Below the pieces are notes generated by a model that was given only the letters and a program-made list of their open reading frames with translations, made no database searches and was not told the origin of the DNA. Made by a program: the position numbers and the translations under genes. 64,000 bases of DNA from Gammaproteobacteria bacterium (GTDB lineage: Bacteria > Pseudomonadota > Gammaproteobacteria > Pseudomonadales > Halieaceae): NCBI GenBank assembly GCA_030427085.1, contig JAUHXH010000003.1, positions 186,001-250,000 on the forward strand, read 5' to 3'. Positions 50,488-60,658 of this stretch are shown here, piece after piece (within the stretch, counting starts at the first letter, position 1; each line of letters starts with the position of its first letter).

Positions 50488-53400
50488 TGTGCACTCACCT
50501 CCAGCTGCAGACGCAGCAGGTCAGCCGCGTCTGTCGTGCCATCATTGTTGATATCCGCCAACCCGGACAGTTCGGGGAGTTCGCCTCGCAACACCCGCTG
50601 GAGCAGCAGTATGTCGCCCGCATCGATCCGTTGATCGCCATTGAGATCTCCCGGCAGGCTATCCAGGCGAACAGTGGGGTCTAGCGGATCGGGGTCGACC
50701 CCGTCGGGGGAACCGTCGTTATCCGTGTCTCGGTCCGTTGGGTCGGTGCCGGCCTCGAATTCCTCGCGATTGCTCAATCCGTCCCGATCTGTGTCAGTGG
50801 TAGCATCGCTGGCGCTGGCCGCATTCAGGCCGTAAATACGCTCAAACTGGTTACTCATTCCGTCGTTGTCGTCATCCGCAAGATCGACGACGAAGGACAC
50901 GGATTTGCTGGCCAGAAAACTATCCTGAACGGCCGGCGTGGATGTAGTCAGTTCCAGCCCGAGGAATACGTCCTGCGGGGCATATACAGCAGGACTATCC
51001 GGAGCGAGCACGAGTTGCAGGTGTACGTTGCCGCCCGGAGGGAGGTCCTCCAGTTCGCACAACACCGCGCGATTCGGATTACAGCTACCCTGCCCTGACA
51101 CCACGGTGACAGCCTCCACCTGCATCTCATTGCCCTCAAACTGCTGGAGTTTCAGGTCGCGTGCGCTCAGGCCGTCCCAGTTGCTGGGCCGGGCATTCAT
51201 GATCATCAGGTCCAGCGTGGTCGTTGCGCCCGGCGCCTCCACCAGGTCCTGCGCATAGCCAATGGCAATGTTGGCCAGCCGCTCCACCTGCACCGCCTGC
51301 TCCAGGCAGTGCTGGGACTGCCCGTCTGACAAACACAATTGCACCGGATAGCGGCCGACGTTGTTCCAGGTGTGATGACCCAGCGCCATGCCCACGCCAT
51401 CCAGCCCTGGCCGTTCCATCAACTTCACCCCTTCCAGCCGCGGCGGCGCATCGCCATCACCGTCCGGATCGACAAAGTCACCGCGACCATCTACCGTGCC
51501 GTCGCCCCAGGACAGCGTCACGTCGTGTTCCGCTGCACCGTCGTCAAAGTAACTACCCATCACTACAGCGGGAAAGCCCATGCCAATGCGCGCCGGCGGC
51601 TTTATACCGGTTACACGAACCGGGTCGGCCACCGGATTCACTGTAATGGCAACAGTAGCCAACTCAGAATCATCCCGTTCGTCATTGGCCAGATACGTAA
51701 AACTGTCCTCACCGTGGAAGTCGGGGCCGGGACGATAGGTCACGTTGGGCGGCTCCCCTTCGAGGTCGCCAAAGCGTGGCTCGTCGGCTATCCGCAGGGT
51801 AACGGTGTCCAGACCGTTGAAGTCGCGACCTGCGATGCCGTCCGGGTCATCAAAGGGAAGCGCGATGGACAGCGGTGTATCTTCGTCCGTTTTCAAACTC
51901 AGGTCGTCCACCACGGGTGGCCTGAAATTTCGATCCACCCTGACTGACACCGTGGCTTCGCGGCTCTGGTCGAGCCCATCCGTAGCCACAAAGCGGAATT
52001 CATCCCGGCTGGAATGGAAATCAAAACGCGACACATAGGTAACCGTCGCGGAATCATCCGTGATGTCTTTAAAGGGCGAGGTTTCAAATACATGAATGAA
52101 GGACTCGTCCTGGTCGACAACAAAAAACTGCGTTGAATTGACCGACACCGCCTTGGGCGGTCCGATATTGCCGAGAATGAAGCTGGGATTGCTGCCTTGA
52201 TTCACTCCCGTGCCGGTGGACTCGGCCATGCCGGCGAAGGAACCGTCCGGTGCGAAACGCTGGATGCGGCGATTGGCGTAATCCGCCACGTAAAGGATGT
52301 CGTTGGGATCCATCGCCAGGTAAACCGGCGTACTGAACTGGCCCTCGCCGTCGCCCTCACTGGTGTTGACGATGCAGGTCTGGTCCGTGCAGGCGTAGCC
52401 TTTACTGGTCCCCGTTTCCTCGTCGCAGGCCTTGTTGCTGCTGGCGTCGCAGCGTCCCATCCAACCCACATAGTCGCCCAGGGTGATCTGGCCCTCTTCA
52501 TCGAAGGTGGGCGGATTAAACTTGTGGATGCGATCAGCGCAGGTGTCGGCCACATAAAGCGCACCCGCTGAATCCACCTCCATCGCAAAGCCAGTCCAGG
52601 AGCTGCCGAACGAGGTGCAGCCAATGACCATATCGCCCTGATTCAGCGCACCGATAAACTGATCTTCCATGTCGTTCTTGGATTCATCAACGCCATTCGA
52701 GAGATCATTACGAACGTCGTAGGCAAAAATGCGCCGCCGGTCGTTCAGGTAAATAATGCCCCGGCGACTATCGACGCGCGCATAGGACAGTTGGCTGCTG
52801 GACAGGGGCACCCCCTCAGCCGAAGCGAAATCGAAACGCCAGGAATCAGCACGCACGTCCACACCGGGCTCATCGAAATTCGGGCGCAATTGCGTAAGAG
52901 TCAGCGTGGTACTGGAACCTGCACCCTGTTTGCTAAGGGTGTAGATGAAATTGTCCTGGTCCAGCACGAAGGCATCAGTGGTGCCGCCGTAATCGATCTG
53001 GCCCAGGTAGGCACCGTCACGGGTCCACTTGGATACGCGTGGCCCACCGCCGGTGGCATCGCTGGGGTTACAACGCCAGTAGGTGTCGATCATGTAGAGC
53101 GTGCCGTCATCCGTGACCTGTACAAAGCGCGGCTTGTACACCCAGTCACGGCGAATCTTCTGATCCTGCTGTGCCAGATCCGGGTCCCGGCACACGTTGT
53201 CGTACAACCACTTGACCCTGTTGCCAGACAAATAGAATTCATCGCCGTAAGGCCCTGCAGGACTGGTTCGATAGTCTTCGATGAAATACGGCAACAGGGG
53301 CGCCACAAACTCTCCGCTCTCGGGGCGCGCAGTGATAGCAAACGACAGCGGGTCAAAACGGCCGTCCAACAGGTCGCGGTCGCTCGCTTCCAGCAGGATA

Positions 53401-55034
53401 TCAACGGGCTGCGAAGTCAGTGTTGTAGCAGAGGTATTGCTCGCCGTGGGCGCGGTATTTTCACCGCGTCGTTTGACCGTTATCAGTTGCGTGGCACTGC
53501 TGGTGTTGGCACTTGGATAGCCGTGATCGGTGGCTGTCCAGGTTACCTCGGTGCGACTGTTAACGGGGAAAAACTCTGGCGCATTCGACCCCACAACAGG
53601 TGCCGGGTCCGCCAGGTCCACCACCAGGGGCTGGCCGAGATCCACCACCGCGGGGTTCACGCCACTGCTGCTGATGCCATCGCTGTCGTCAAAGTCAGCG
53701 GGGTCCACTTCGATCACGCGACCCGGTGGCGGAACGATAATCGGCGGCTGGGTGTCTGCCACCACCAGCGTCTGGGTTTTACTCAGGGAATAGTTTCCGC
53801 CTTCCGGCGATGGCCCCAGGTCGGCCACGGTCCAGGTCACCGTGGACTCGCCGAGCGGCAACAAGTTGGGTAAATCATTGGACAGGGAGAATCGTCGGTC
53901 ACAGGCGTCGTCGGCCTCCACGCTGGCAAAAATTTGCTCCCGTACCCTACTCAGGAAAGTGCCACCGAAATCAGCCGCTTCCAGATTTATCGTGGGCTCC
54001 AGAATTTCCAGGGTGGGCGGATGTATGTCGTAGACGGTGTAAAGTTGTTGCCGCTCGCGCGTGGCCGTCACCAGGGAAAAGGGCGACCAGCCAATCACCT
54101 TGTTGGAGTAATCCACCAGAGTGAGGCCGCAGATGGCACCGGCACCAGCACTCTCCGTGCACTCCTCGGTGGCCACGCGCAGCTTTTTAGCGAGGAAGCC
54201 TTCATCCAGGTTATCAGCGGCCGCCTTCTTCGCCTTGGCGGAACGTCCCGCCAAAGCCGCGGCCAATTCACCACTGCGGTATTTCGACAACAGACCTGAA
54301 GCGGTGAGAATGGTACTAACGCCCAGATCGAAGACCGGATCGATCAGCGTGTGCGCTTCCCAGTTGATGGTGTGATTGCCGGCGGGCATTTGCACCGTTA
54401 CCGGCTGGCGTTCCCACTCACCGAACTCGTTACCGTCTGACCCGGTACCCGTGCACTCACCTGCTTCAATGCGTTCCGCCGTACAGCGTGCCGAATAAAA
54501 CTGGCTGCGGATGGTGGAGTTGCGCGCGATCAACACCACGTCAGTACTGGCGTGATAAATATCTGGCGTGCCCAACTCGCCCCAGTTGTTGGGTATACCC
54601 GTCACCGGGTTAAATACCAGCCCATCGTCAGGTACACCGTCGAAGGCTGCGCGAGTATTGCTCAACACCGAACCAAAGCTGACCAGTCCAAACAGGTTGG
54701 AAAAAGGCGCTTTGAACTGGTTCAGCGCAAACTCCCGGTGGCACCCGTCCGAGGTGGTGGGATGCAAGGCGCGATCGGGCGGCACCACCAGCGGCGCAGG
54801 CAAATACTTAAGTGCCAACCCGGCCGAATAGCCCGCGGCATCAGCGATGAACATGGTCAACGGGTCGGGCGAACTCAGACCCACGACAGTGCTGGACAAC
54901 TCGATTCCCGCCAGGGCGCCTATCGCAGCAGCCTCCGCCGCTTCCTGAGCGGGGAAATCGTCAGTCTGTGCAGAGAGTTCAGTCGCAGCTATCAGGTAAA
55001 GGATCAACCCCATCCGGAGTTGGGTTTGCAACAT
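50484..55034 (-). CDS. Large secreted NHL-repeat / cadherin-like / TSP3 / dockerin protein
   Basis: A multidomain exported protein of 1516 residues. The signal peptide covers about 1-22. A unique region spans 23-335. Ig/HYR-like domains lie at about 336-520. NHL-type beta-propeller blades lie at about 630-990 (AMEVDSAGALYVADTCADRI and YLAMDPNDILYVADYANRRI). A cadherin-like domain is at about 1038-1133, a PKD-like domain at about 1140-1250, and a beta domain at about 1250-1385. Thrombospondin-3 calcium repeats lie at 1386-1450 (DDDNDGMSNQFE, DTDRDGLSNREEF). A type I dockerin closes the protein at 1460-1516, with two calcium loops (GDLNGDQRIDAGD and ADINNDGTTDAAD). ATG 55034 is chosen because the signal starts there. 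No cohesin is visible nearby, so the dockerin's partner is unknown. Confidence 0.9.
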   Translation of the reverse strand: MLQTQLRMGLILYLIAATELSAQTDDFPAQEAAEAAAIGALAGIELSSTVVGLSSPDPLTMFIADAAGYSAGLALKYLPAPLVVPPDRALHPTTSDGCHREFALNQFKAPFSNLFGLVSFGSVLSNTRAAFDGVPDDGLVFNPVTGIPNNWGELGTPDIYHASTDVVLIARNSTIRSQFYSARCTAERIEAGECTGTGSDGNEFGEWERQPVTVQMPAGNHTINWEAHTLIDPVFDLGVSTILTASGLLSKYRSGELAAALAGRSAKAKKAAADNLDEGFLAKKLRVATEECTESAGAGAICGLTLVDYSNKVIGWSPFSLVTATRERQQLYTVYDIHPPTLEILEPTINLEAADFGGTFLSRVREQIFASVEADDACDRRFSLSNDLPNLLPLGESTVTWTVADLGPSPEGGNYSLSKTQTLVVADTQPPIIVPPPGRVIEVDPADFDDSDGISSSGVNPAVVDLGQPLVVDLADPAPVVGSNAPEFFPVNSRTEVTWTATDHGYPSANTSSATQLITVKRRGENTAPTASNTSATTLTSQPVDILLEASDRDLLDGRFDPLSFAITARPESGEFVAPLLPYFIEDYRTSPAGPYGDEFYLSGNRVKWLYDNVCRDPDLAQQDQKIRRDWVYKPRFVQVTDDGTLYMIDTYWRCNPSDATGGGPRVSKWTRDGAYLGQIDYGGTTDAFVLDQDNFIYTLSKQGAGSSTTLTLTQLRPNFDEPGVDVRADSWRFDFASAEGVPLSSSQLSYARVDSRRGIIYLNDRRRIFAYDVRNDLSNGVDESKNDMEDQFIGALNQGDMVIGCTSFGSSWTGFAMEVDSAGALYVADTCADRIHKFNPPTFDEEGQITLGDYVGWMGRCDASSNKACDEETGTSKGYACTDQTCIVNTSEGDGEGQFSTPVYLAMDPNDILYVADYANRRIQRFAPDGSFAGMAESTGTGVNQGSNPSFILGNIGPPKAVSVNSTQFFVVDQDESFIHVFETSPFKDITDDSATVTYVSRFDFHSSRDEFRFVATDGLDQSREATVSVRVDRNFRPPVVDDLSLKTDEDTPLSIALPFDDPDGIAGRDFNGLDTVTLRIADEPRFGDLEGEPPNVTYRPGPDFHGEDSFTYLANDERDDSELATVAITVNPVADPVRVTGIKPPARIGMGFPAVVMGSYFDDGAAEHDVTLSWGDGTVDGRGDFVDPDGDGDAPPRLEGVKLMERPGLDGVGMALGHHTWNNVGRYPVQLCLSDGQSQHCLEQAVQVERLANIAIGYAQDLVEAPGATTTLDLMIMNARPSNWDGLSARDLKLQQFEGNEMQVEAVTVVSGQGSCNPNRAVLCELEDLPPGGNVHLQLVLAPDSPAVYAPQDVFLGLELTTSTPAVQDSFLASKSVSFVVDLADDDNDGMSNQFERIYGLNAASASDATTDTDRDGLSNREEFEAGTDPTDRDTDNDGSPDGVDPDPLDPTVRLDSLPGDLNGDQRIDAGDILLLQRVLRGELPELSGLADINNDGTTDAADLLRLQLEVSAQ

Positions 55035-55175
55035 GGGCTTCTTGCCTGTGATTCCATATACCCTATCAGCATAGTTGCACCTGTTGAATTGTCGAACACG
55101 ACGCAATCAACACGACCAGCCGGCACAGATTGGCCTACACTTGCCCTACCAATTCCGTAAGGAACGGGGCGCACC

Positions 55176-56405
55176 ATGAATAGACCAAGCGTAGTTTTAT
55201 CCGGGCTGTTACCGCTGTTGATGTTTCACCCAGCGCACAGCCAGGACGGTCATGTCGACCAACTCGCCGACGCCGTCAGCGAGGGCAGCATCTCCCTCGA
55301 TTTCCGCTACCGATTGGAGGCAGTGGACCAGGCAGGATTCGACGACGACGCGCTTGCCTCCACCCTGCGCTCCCGGATCACGCTCGAGTCTGCGCCACTG
55401 GCCGGGATCACCGCGCTGGCCGAAATAGACAACGTCACCAGCATCGGCCCGGACGACTACAACTCAACCGAAAACGGTAAAACCCAATACCCAGTGGTCG
55501 CAGATCCTGAATACACAGAATTTAATCAGGCCCTGCTGGCCTGGCAGGGCAAAGCAGTTAAAGCTACAGCGGGGAGGCAGCGCATAACCCATCTCAATCA
55601 ACGCTTCATCGGTGGGGTAGCGTGGCGCCAGAATGAACAGACCTATGACGGCGGGCGAGTCCAGTGGCAACCCGCGAAAGCACTCAACGTAGACATTTCC
55701 TACGTGGCCAACGTCAACCGCATCTTCGGGCCGGATGACGGAGCCAACCCCGGCGACCTCAAGGGCGACAATATTTTTCTCCTCGGCACTTATGCGCTAA
55801 ATGAAAGCCACACCGTTAATGCCTTTGCCTACTGGCTGGATTTCGACCCGCAGGACGATTATGCCGCCGGCAAAACCGTCAACAATTCCAGTGCCAGCGT
55901 TGGCGCTCAATATCAGGGCAAAGTGGGGCCGGCGACCTTACGCGCTGCCTACGCGCGCCAGTCAGACAGCGGCGATAGCGAGCTGGACTACAGCACGGAC
56001 TACTACGTGCTGGAAGCGGGCACCGCAGTGGCGGGGGTCGACCTGAAAATAAACTGGGAGGTACTCGCCGCCGACAATGGCGTGGGTTTTGCCACCCCGC
56101 TCGCGACACTGCACGCCTTTCAGGGCTGGGCCGATATGTTCCTCGCCACGCCGGGTGATGGTATTGAAGACCTCAGCCTGTCCGCTTCCGGCAGCCTCGG
56201 CCCGATCAAACTACAGGCGATCTACCACGACTTTCAGGCAGAAGCTTCCAGTACAGACTTCGGCTCCGAAATTGACCTGGCCGCCACCTGGCAGTTTCAC
56301 AAACGCAGTTCAGTACAGGCGAAATACGCTCGCTTCGACAGTGACGACAGCAGCCGTTATCCCGATACAGACAAGTTCTGGGTGACCCTGCAATTGAAAC
56401 TCTGA
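55176..56405 (+). CDS. Outer-membrane porin (alginate-export-like beta-barrel)
   Basis: A protein of 409 residues. The signal peptide ends near residue 22 (HPAHSQDG). The mature part begins GSISLDFRYRLEAVDQAGFD, like alginate-export or related substrate porins, with repeating amphipathic strands such as GRVQWQPAKALNVDISYVAN and a terminal FWVTLQLKL. GRQRITHLNQRFIGGVAWRQ is a family-type segment. It is divergent from the dockerin protein gene (141 bp apart) and convergent with napC (8 bp apart). It may let nitrate or a sugar through, but the substrate cannot be read. Confidence 0.82.
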   Translation: MNRPSVVLSGLLPLLMFHPAHSQDGHVDQLADAVSEGSISLDFRYRLEAVDQAGFDDDALASTLRSRITLESAPLAGITALAEIDNVTSIGPDDYNSTENGKTQYPVVADPEYTEFNQALLAWQGKAVKATAGRQRITHLNQRFIGGVAWRQNEQTYDGGRVQWQPAKALNVDISYVANVNRIFGPDDGANPGDLKGDNIFLLGTYALNESHTVNAFAYWLDFDPQDDYAAGKTVNNSSASVGAQYQGKVGPATLRAAYARQSDSGDSELDYSTDYYVLEAGTAVAGVDLKINWEVLAADNGVGFATPLATLHAFQGWADMFLATPGDGIEDLSLSASGSLGPIKLQAIYHDFQAEASSTDFGSEIDLAATWQFHKRSSVQAKYARFDSDDSSRYPDTDKFWVTLQLKL

Positions 56406-56413
56406 GTGAAAAA

Positions 56414-56992
56414 TCAGAAGCCCTGAACGCCCGCCATATCCGGCAGTTTGTGGGCGATGCCCTTATGACAATCGATACAGGTTTTATCGCCGCTGGCCAA
56501 CGCGGTGGAGTGCATTTGCATGGCGCGCGGACTCTGGGCGGTGAAATCCATAAAGGAAAACTGATGGCAGTTACGACACTCCAATGAGTCGTTGGCCTTG
56601 AGCCGATCCCATTCGTGGTGTGCCAGCGTCAGGCGCCTCGCTTCAAACTTTTCCGGGGTATCGATGGTGCCCACGATCCAGGCCCACACTTCTTTCGAAG
56701 CCTGCATTTTACGAGCGATTTTATCTGTCCATTCATGCGGCACATGACAGGACGAACAGATCGCCCGCACACCGGAGCGATTGTTGTAATGAATGGTGGT
56801 TTGCAGCTCCGCATAAATATTTTCATGGCAGCTGACGCAGAAGGGTTCAGTATTGGTGAATTCCATGGCGGTATTAAAGGCGCCCCAGAACAGAATGCCC
56901 ATCACAAAACCACCCAGCGCGAGAAAACCCAGGCTGTAATGGCGGCTGGGACTTGAGATAACGCGCCAGTATTTGCGGATCAGTGCCTTCAC
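56414..56992 (-). CDS. napC: Tetraheme cytochrome c NapC
   Basis: Membrane-anchored quinol dehydrogenase feeding electrons to NapB. It has 192 residues: one N-terminal helix ([20 protein letters not shown]), then four heme-binding motifs, CVSCH (52-56), CSSCH (79-83), CRNCH and CIDCH, with extra His ligands as in the NapC/NirT family. The start is GTG 56992. It is the last gene of the nap operon, 14 bp after napB. No napG/napH are present, so NapC is the only visible quinol route. Confidence 0.97.
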   Translation of the reverse strand: MKALIRKYWRVISSPSRHYSLGFLALGGFVMGILFWGAFNTAMEFTNTEPFCVSCHENIYAELQTTIHYNNRSGVRAICSSCHVPHEWTDKIARKMQASKEVWAWIVGTIDTPEKFEARRLTLAHHEWDRLKANDSLECRNCHQFSFMDFTAQSPRAMQMHSTALASGDKTCIDCHKGIAHKLPDMAGVQGF

Positions 56993-57006
56993 GAATTGGC
57001 TTCCCG

Positions 57007-57462
57007 TCAGTGTGCGTTTTTATTGTCGGCGCGCAGTAGTTCGTCCACGTCGTGAAAATCATTGTCCAGCAGCAGACGCGCTTCGGTCTGTACCACATGA
57101 CACTGCTGGCAAAAGTAGCGCCGCGGTGAAATATCGGCGAGAAAGTTGCCTTCCCTGTCCATGTAGTGGGTAACGCTGACCATCGGCGCCTGACTGGTTT
57201 CTATCTGCCGGCGACTGTGACACATCATGCAGCGGTTCACGTTGAGATCGACCTGATAACCGTCGATTTTGTGCGGGATCGTGGGCGGCTGCATGGGATA
57301 GGCGCGCTTGCGCTTGAGATCTTTATTCTCCACCTTGGCGATAATGGGCGCCTGGGGCTCAACGTTGAGCGCCGCGCCGCGCATGGCGTCCAACCGTGCG
57401 TCGGGTTGTGCCAACACCCAGGTCGACACCAACACGGTAAAGCAAGTCAGCAGAGCTCGCAT
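57007..57462 (-). CDS. napB: Diheme cytochrome c NapB, periplasmic nitrate reductase small subunit
   Basis: Electron carrier between NapC and NapA. It has 151 residues: a signal peptide (about 1-18, [15 protein letters not shown]), then [20 protein letters not shown] and the two heme motifs CMMCH (78-82) and CQQCH (118-122), as in other NapB proteins. GGAGG precedes the ATG. It lies 12 bp after napA and 14 bp before napC. Confidence 0.97.
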   Translation of the reverse strand: MRALLTCFTVLVSTWVLAQPDARLDAMRGAALNVEPQAPIIAKVENKDLKRKRAYPMQPPTIPHKIDGYQVDLNVNRCMMCHSRRQIETSQAPMVSVTHYMDREGNFLADISPRRYFCQQCHVVQTEARLLLDNDFHDVDELLRADNKNAH

Positions 57463-57474
57463 GGCCGTTTCCTC

Positions 57475-59964
57475 CTAGGCGCGCAGTACTTTCACAGCGC
57501 ACTTCTTGAAGTCGGTTTCCTTGGACATCGGATCGGTCGCGTCCAGCGTGACCTTGTTGATCAACTGGCTGGCATCAAACCAGGGCACAAACACCAGACC
57601 CCGCGGCGGTTTGTTACGCCCGCGCGTTTCCACCCGGGTCCGCATTTCGCCGCGCCGCGACACCACTCGTGCTTCTTCACCACGGCGCAGACCTCGCGCT
57701 TTGGCGTCTTCGGGGTGCATGTAGATCAACGCGTGAGGGACTGCCTTGTACAGTTCGGGCACACGGCGCGTCATCGAGCCAGAATGCCAGTGCTCCAACA
57801 CTCGACCGGTTGAGAGCCACAAGTCGTACTCCTCATCCGGGCTTTCCGCCGCAGGTTCGTAGGGCAAGGCAAATACCACGGCTCGGCCATCGGGCTTGCC
57901 GTAAAACTCGTAATCGCTACCGGCCTTCACGTAGGGGTCGTGGCCTTCCTTGAAGCGCCAGAGAGTTTCCTTGCCGTCAACGACTGGCCAGCGCAAGCCT
58001 CGCTCCCGGTGATAGACATCAAAGTCTGCAAGGTCATGGGCTTTGCCGCGACCGAAACTGGCGTACTCCTCAAACAAACCTTTCTGCAGATAGAAGCCAA
58101 AGGCCTTCGCCTCGTGGTTGGCGTAGCTGTCGTCCATATCCGACAAGGGATAGCGGTTTACCTGCCCATTGGCATATAACACGTCGTACAGGCTCTTTCC
58201 GCGATACTCAGGGTTGGCGTCGAGGATCTCCGCCGGCCAGACTTCGTCAGTGGTGAAGCGTTTGGAAAATTCCACCAGCTGCCACAGATCTGAACGAGCC
58301 TCGCCGGGGGCATCCACCAACTGGTGCCAGAACTGAGTGCGGCGCTCGGCATTACCGTAAGCCCCCTCTTTTTCTACCCACATGGCCGTGGGCAGAATCA
58401 AATCCGCCGCTTGCGCCGTTACCGTGGGGTAGGCATCGGAAACCACAATGAAATTATCCGGATTGCGATAGCCCGGCAGGGTTTCTTCATTCAGGTTGGG
58501 TGCCGCCTGCACGTTATTGTTCACCTGCACCCAATAGGCGTTGATCTTGCCGTCTTTCAAATCACGGTTTTGCTGTACCGCGTGGGAACCCACCCAGTCA
58601 GGCAACAACCCGGCGGGCAACTGCCACTTTTTCTCTGACAGGGCGCGATGTTCGGGATTGGTGACCACCATGTCCGCAGGCAGTCGATGGGCGAAGGTGC
58701 CCACTTCCCGCGCGGTGCCGCAGGCGGATGGCTGGCCGGTCAGCGAGAAGGGACTGTTGCCGGGCGTGGCAATTTTTCCCGTCAGCAGGTGGAGGTTGTA
58801 GATCATGTTATTAACCCACACGCCCCGCGTATGCTGATTGACCCCCATGGTCCACAGCGACATCACTTTGGTGTCCGGGTCGGCATACATCTCGGCCAGC
58901 GCTTCCAGTTTGTGCTCCGGTACGCCGCTGAGTTCGGACACGTATTTGCCGTCGTAGGAAGAGACAAATTCGGCGAAGGCGTCCAGATCGATCGGTTCGG
59001 AAGCGCCGGCCTTGGTGTTGTTGGCGGCCTTCTGCTCCAGCGGATGTTCCGGGCGCAGCCCGTAGCCGATGTCGGTAGCACCCAGACGGAAGTTAACGTG
59101 TTTACCCACGAAGTCTTCATTCACCCGTCCGGTGCGAATGATGTGGCGGGCGATGTAATTGAGAATCGCCAGATCCGTCTGCGGCACAAACACCATCGGC
59201 AAGTCGGCCAGTTCGAAAGAGCGATTCTCGTAGGTCGACATCACGCAGACTTTCACGTGAGGATTACTCAGGCGGCGGTCGGTCAGGCGAGTCCAGAGGA
59301 TGGGGTGCATCTCCGCCATGTTGGCGCCCCACAACACAAAGGCGTCGGCATTTTCGAAATCGTCGTAGCACCCCATCGGTTCGTCGATGCCGAAGGTGCG
59401 CATAAATCCCACCACCGCCGAGGCCATGCAGTGGCGTGCATTGGGGTCGATATTGTTCGACAGAAAGCCTGCTTTATAGAGCTTGGCGGCGGCATAACCT
59501 TCCCACACCGTCCACTGTCCCGAGCCGAACATTCCCACGCCTCGGGGGCCCTTCTCTTTCAGGGCAGCCTTGAATTTTTCTTCCATGATGTCGAAGGCCT
59601 GGTCCCAGCTGACCGGTGCAAAGTCGCCCTCTTTGTCGTATTTACCATTGCGCATTCTGAGCAGTGGTTGCGTCAGGCGATCAGACCCGTAGAGAATTTT
59701 GGCGGTGAAGTAGCCCTTCACACAGGCCAGGCCCTTGTTGACCGGAGAATTGATGTCGCCGTGAGATGCCACCACCCGGTTATCGCGAGTGGCAACGTTC
59801 AGGCTGCAACCCGTACCGCAAAAACGGCAGGGCGCCTTGGACCACTTCAGCTTGGTGTCGGTGGTGATGACATTGGTGGCGGAAGCCGGAAGGGAAATGC
59901 CCGCCGCGGCTGCGGCAGTGGCGAGGGCATTGGCGCGAATGAAGTCACGGCGCGAGCTGTCCAT
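57475..59964 (-). CDS. napA: Periplasmic nitrate reductase catalytic subunit NapA
   Basis: Reduction of nitrate to nitrite in the periplasm with a bis-MGD molybdenum cofactor and one 4Fe-4S cluster. It has 829 residues. A twin-arginine signal [10 protein letters not shown] starts at residue 4. The cluster Cys are 46, 49, 53 and 81 ([11 protein letters not shown] and GLACVKGYF). The molybdenum ligand is Cys179 in [13 protein letters not shown]. Further signatures are [20 protein letters not shown] and [11 protein letters not shown], and a C-terminal molybdopterin-dinucleotide domain is present. It is preceded by napD (9 bp) and followed by napB (12 bp). Confidence 0.98.
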   Translation of the reverse strand: MDSSRRDFIRANALATAAAAAGISLPASATNVITTDTKLKWSKAPCRFCGTGCSLNVATRDNRVVASHGDINSPVNKGLACVKGYFTAKILYGSDRLTQPLLRMRNGKYDKEGDFAPVSWDQAFDIMEEKFKAALKEKGPRGVGMFGSGQWTVWEGYAAAKLYKAGFLSNNIDPNARHCMASAVVGFMRTFGIDEPMGCYDDFENADAFVLWGANMAEMHPILWTRLTDRRLSNPHVKVCVMSTYENRSFELADLPMVFVPQTDLAILNYIARHIIRTGRVNEDFVGKHVNFRLGATDIGYGLRPEHPLEQKAANNTKAGASEPIDLDAFAEFVSSYDGKYVSELSGVPEHKLEALAEMYADPDTKVMSLWTMGVNQHTRGVWVNNMIYNLHLLTGKIATPGNSPFSLTGQPSACGTAREVGTFAHRLPADMVVTNPEHRALSEKKWQLPAGLLPDWVGSHAVQQNRDLKDGKINAYWVQVNNNVQAAPNLNEETLPGYRNPDNFIVVSDAYPTVTAQAADLILPTAMWVEKEGAYGNAERRTQFWHQLVDAPGEARSDLWQLVEFSKRFTTDEVWPAEILDANPEYRGKSLYDVLYANGQVNRYPLSDMDDSYANHEAKAFGFYLQKGLFEEYASFGRGKAHDLADFDVYHRERGLRWPVVDGKETLWRFKEGHDPYVKAGSDYEFYGKPDGRAVVFALPYEPAAESPDEEYDLWLSTGRVLEHWHSGSMTRRVPELYKAVPHALIYMHPEDAKARGLRRGEEARVVSRRGEMRTRVETRGRNKPPRGLVFVPWFDASQLINKVTLDATDPMSKETDFKKCAVKVLRA

Positions 59965-59973
59965 GCCGACCTC

Positions 59974-60249
59974 CTAAAGTATTTCACTTTGGTGAAAGAC
60001 AAGCGTAGTGCTGACCACGCCCTCCACGCTTTCAATGTCAGTGATACGGGCCAGCAACTCGGATTCGTCGGGCAATTCCAGCAGCACCACCAGCTTGCCA
60101 CGCTCATCGGTGGCAGGTACTTCTACCGAAGGCAGGGCGGCGATGGTCTGGGCAGCGCTTAATATTGCCTCCTGGCGGCAGTGCACCACGAGGCTGACAA
60201 TATGGGTTGGGGAGCTGGCGGTAACGAGGGAGCGTCGGCTGAGCGTCAT
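59974..60249 (-). CDS. napD: NapD, chaperone for NapA
   Basis: Cytoplasmic protein that binds the NapA twin-arginine signal and aids cofactor insertion. It has 91 residues with a ferredoxin-like fold pattern: HIVSLVVHCRQEAILSAAQT, then LPSVEVPATDERGKLVVLLE and ARITDIESVEGVVSTTLVFH, as in other NapD proteins. GGGAGG lies within the end of napE just before the ATG. It sits between napE (one base apart) and napA. Confidence 0.94.
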   Translation of the reverse strand: MTLSRRSLVTASSPTHIVSLVVHCRQEAILSAAQTIAALPSVEVPATDERGKLVVLLELPDESELLARITDIESVEGVVSTTLVFHQSEIL

Positions 60250-60250
60250 A

Positions 60251-60412
60251 CTATTGACCTCCCGGCAGGCCGAACAGGAGCTGGCTCATCCACACGATGA
60301 ACCCGTAACCGCCGACGATGATGACCGCCAGAATCGGGGCCAGGAATACCACCAGCGCAATGAAGGTGATGCGCTCCTCGCGGAGCGTGCTGTCATCTTC
60401 CATAGACTCCAT
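60251..60412 (-). CDS. napE: NapE, small membrane protein of the nap operon
   Basis: A 53-residue gene at the head of the operon. The protein begins MESMEDDSTLREERITFIAL and continues with one transmembrane helix (VVFLAPILAVIIVGGYGFIV), then WMSQLLFGLPGGQ. The FxPILAVxxVGGYGFIVWM pattern is the NapE signature. GGGGAG stands five bases before ATG 60412; a second ATG lies three codons in. NapE is a conserved but poorly understood membrane component of napEDABC operons. One base separates its stop from the napD start. Confidence 0.92.
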   Translation of the reverse strand: MESMEDDSTLREERITFIALVVFLAPILAVIIVGGYGFIVWMSQLLFGLPGGQ

Positions 60413-60507
60413 GCCTCTCCCCTCTTAGGTATGGGCAACCCTGAGTCTATATCAGGTTAGGGATTCTGCCAGTCAGGGTGGGGGGACGCCAGATGTTATC
60501 CGGGCTC

Positions 60508-60586
60508 GGCAGCGGATTTAAGCGCGTCCCTGCCGGCGGCGTTGTTAATCAGGCGCGGCAGTGGATTTAAGCGCGTCCCTACCGGC
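60508..60586. repeat. Pair of 30-bp direct repeats between the nap operon and rpsA
   Basis: Copy 1 at 60508-60537 and copy 2 at 60557-60586 differ at only two positions (C/T at the sixth base and G/A near the end) and are separated by 19 bp. Both contain GGATTTAAGCGCGTCCCT, with weakly complementary GGCAG/CTGCC ends in copy 1. They lie in the 268-bp gap between napE and rpsA, which is otherwise taken up by the nap leader and the rpsA terminator. Confidence 0.8.
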
Positions 60587-60624
60587 ATCCATGCCTCTCG
60601 GGACGTACCGTACATCCTGTACAT

Positions 60625-60658
60625 AAAAAAACCCGGGCACTTTTCAGTGACCGGGTTT
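60625..60658 (-). terminator. Rho-independent terminator of rpsA
   Basis: On the minus strand, AAACCCGG / CCGGGTTT with an inner CAC/GTG pairing (60629-60658) is followed by a run of seven T (60631-60625), about 22 bp past the rpsA stop. It would block readthrough into the nap side. Confidence 0.88.

Noticed and set aside
52791-53873. Plus-strand open frame of about 360 codons inside the dockerin protein gene
   Set aside because: It is antisense to a continuous multidomain protein and shows no family features, so it is a shadow frame.
58648-60162. Long plus-strand open frame of about 500 codons
   Set aside because: It lies antisense to napA and napD, whose full motifs are present. The codons look like the mirror of a GC-rich gene, and there is no ribosome binding site or recognisable domain.
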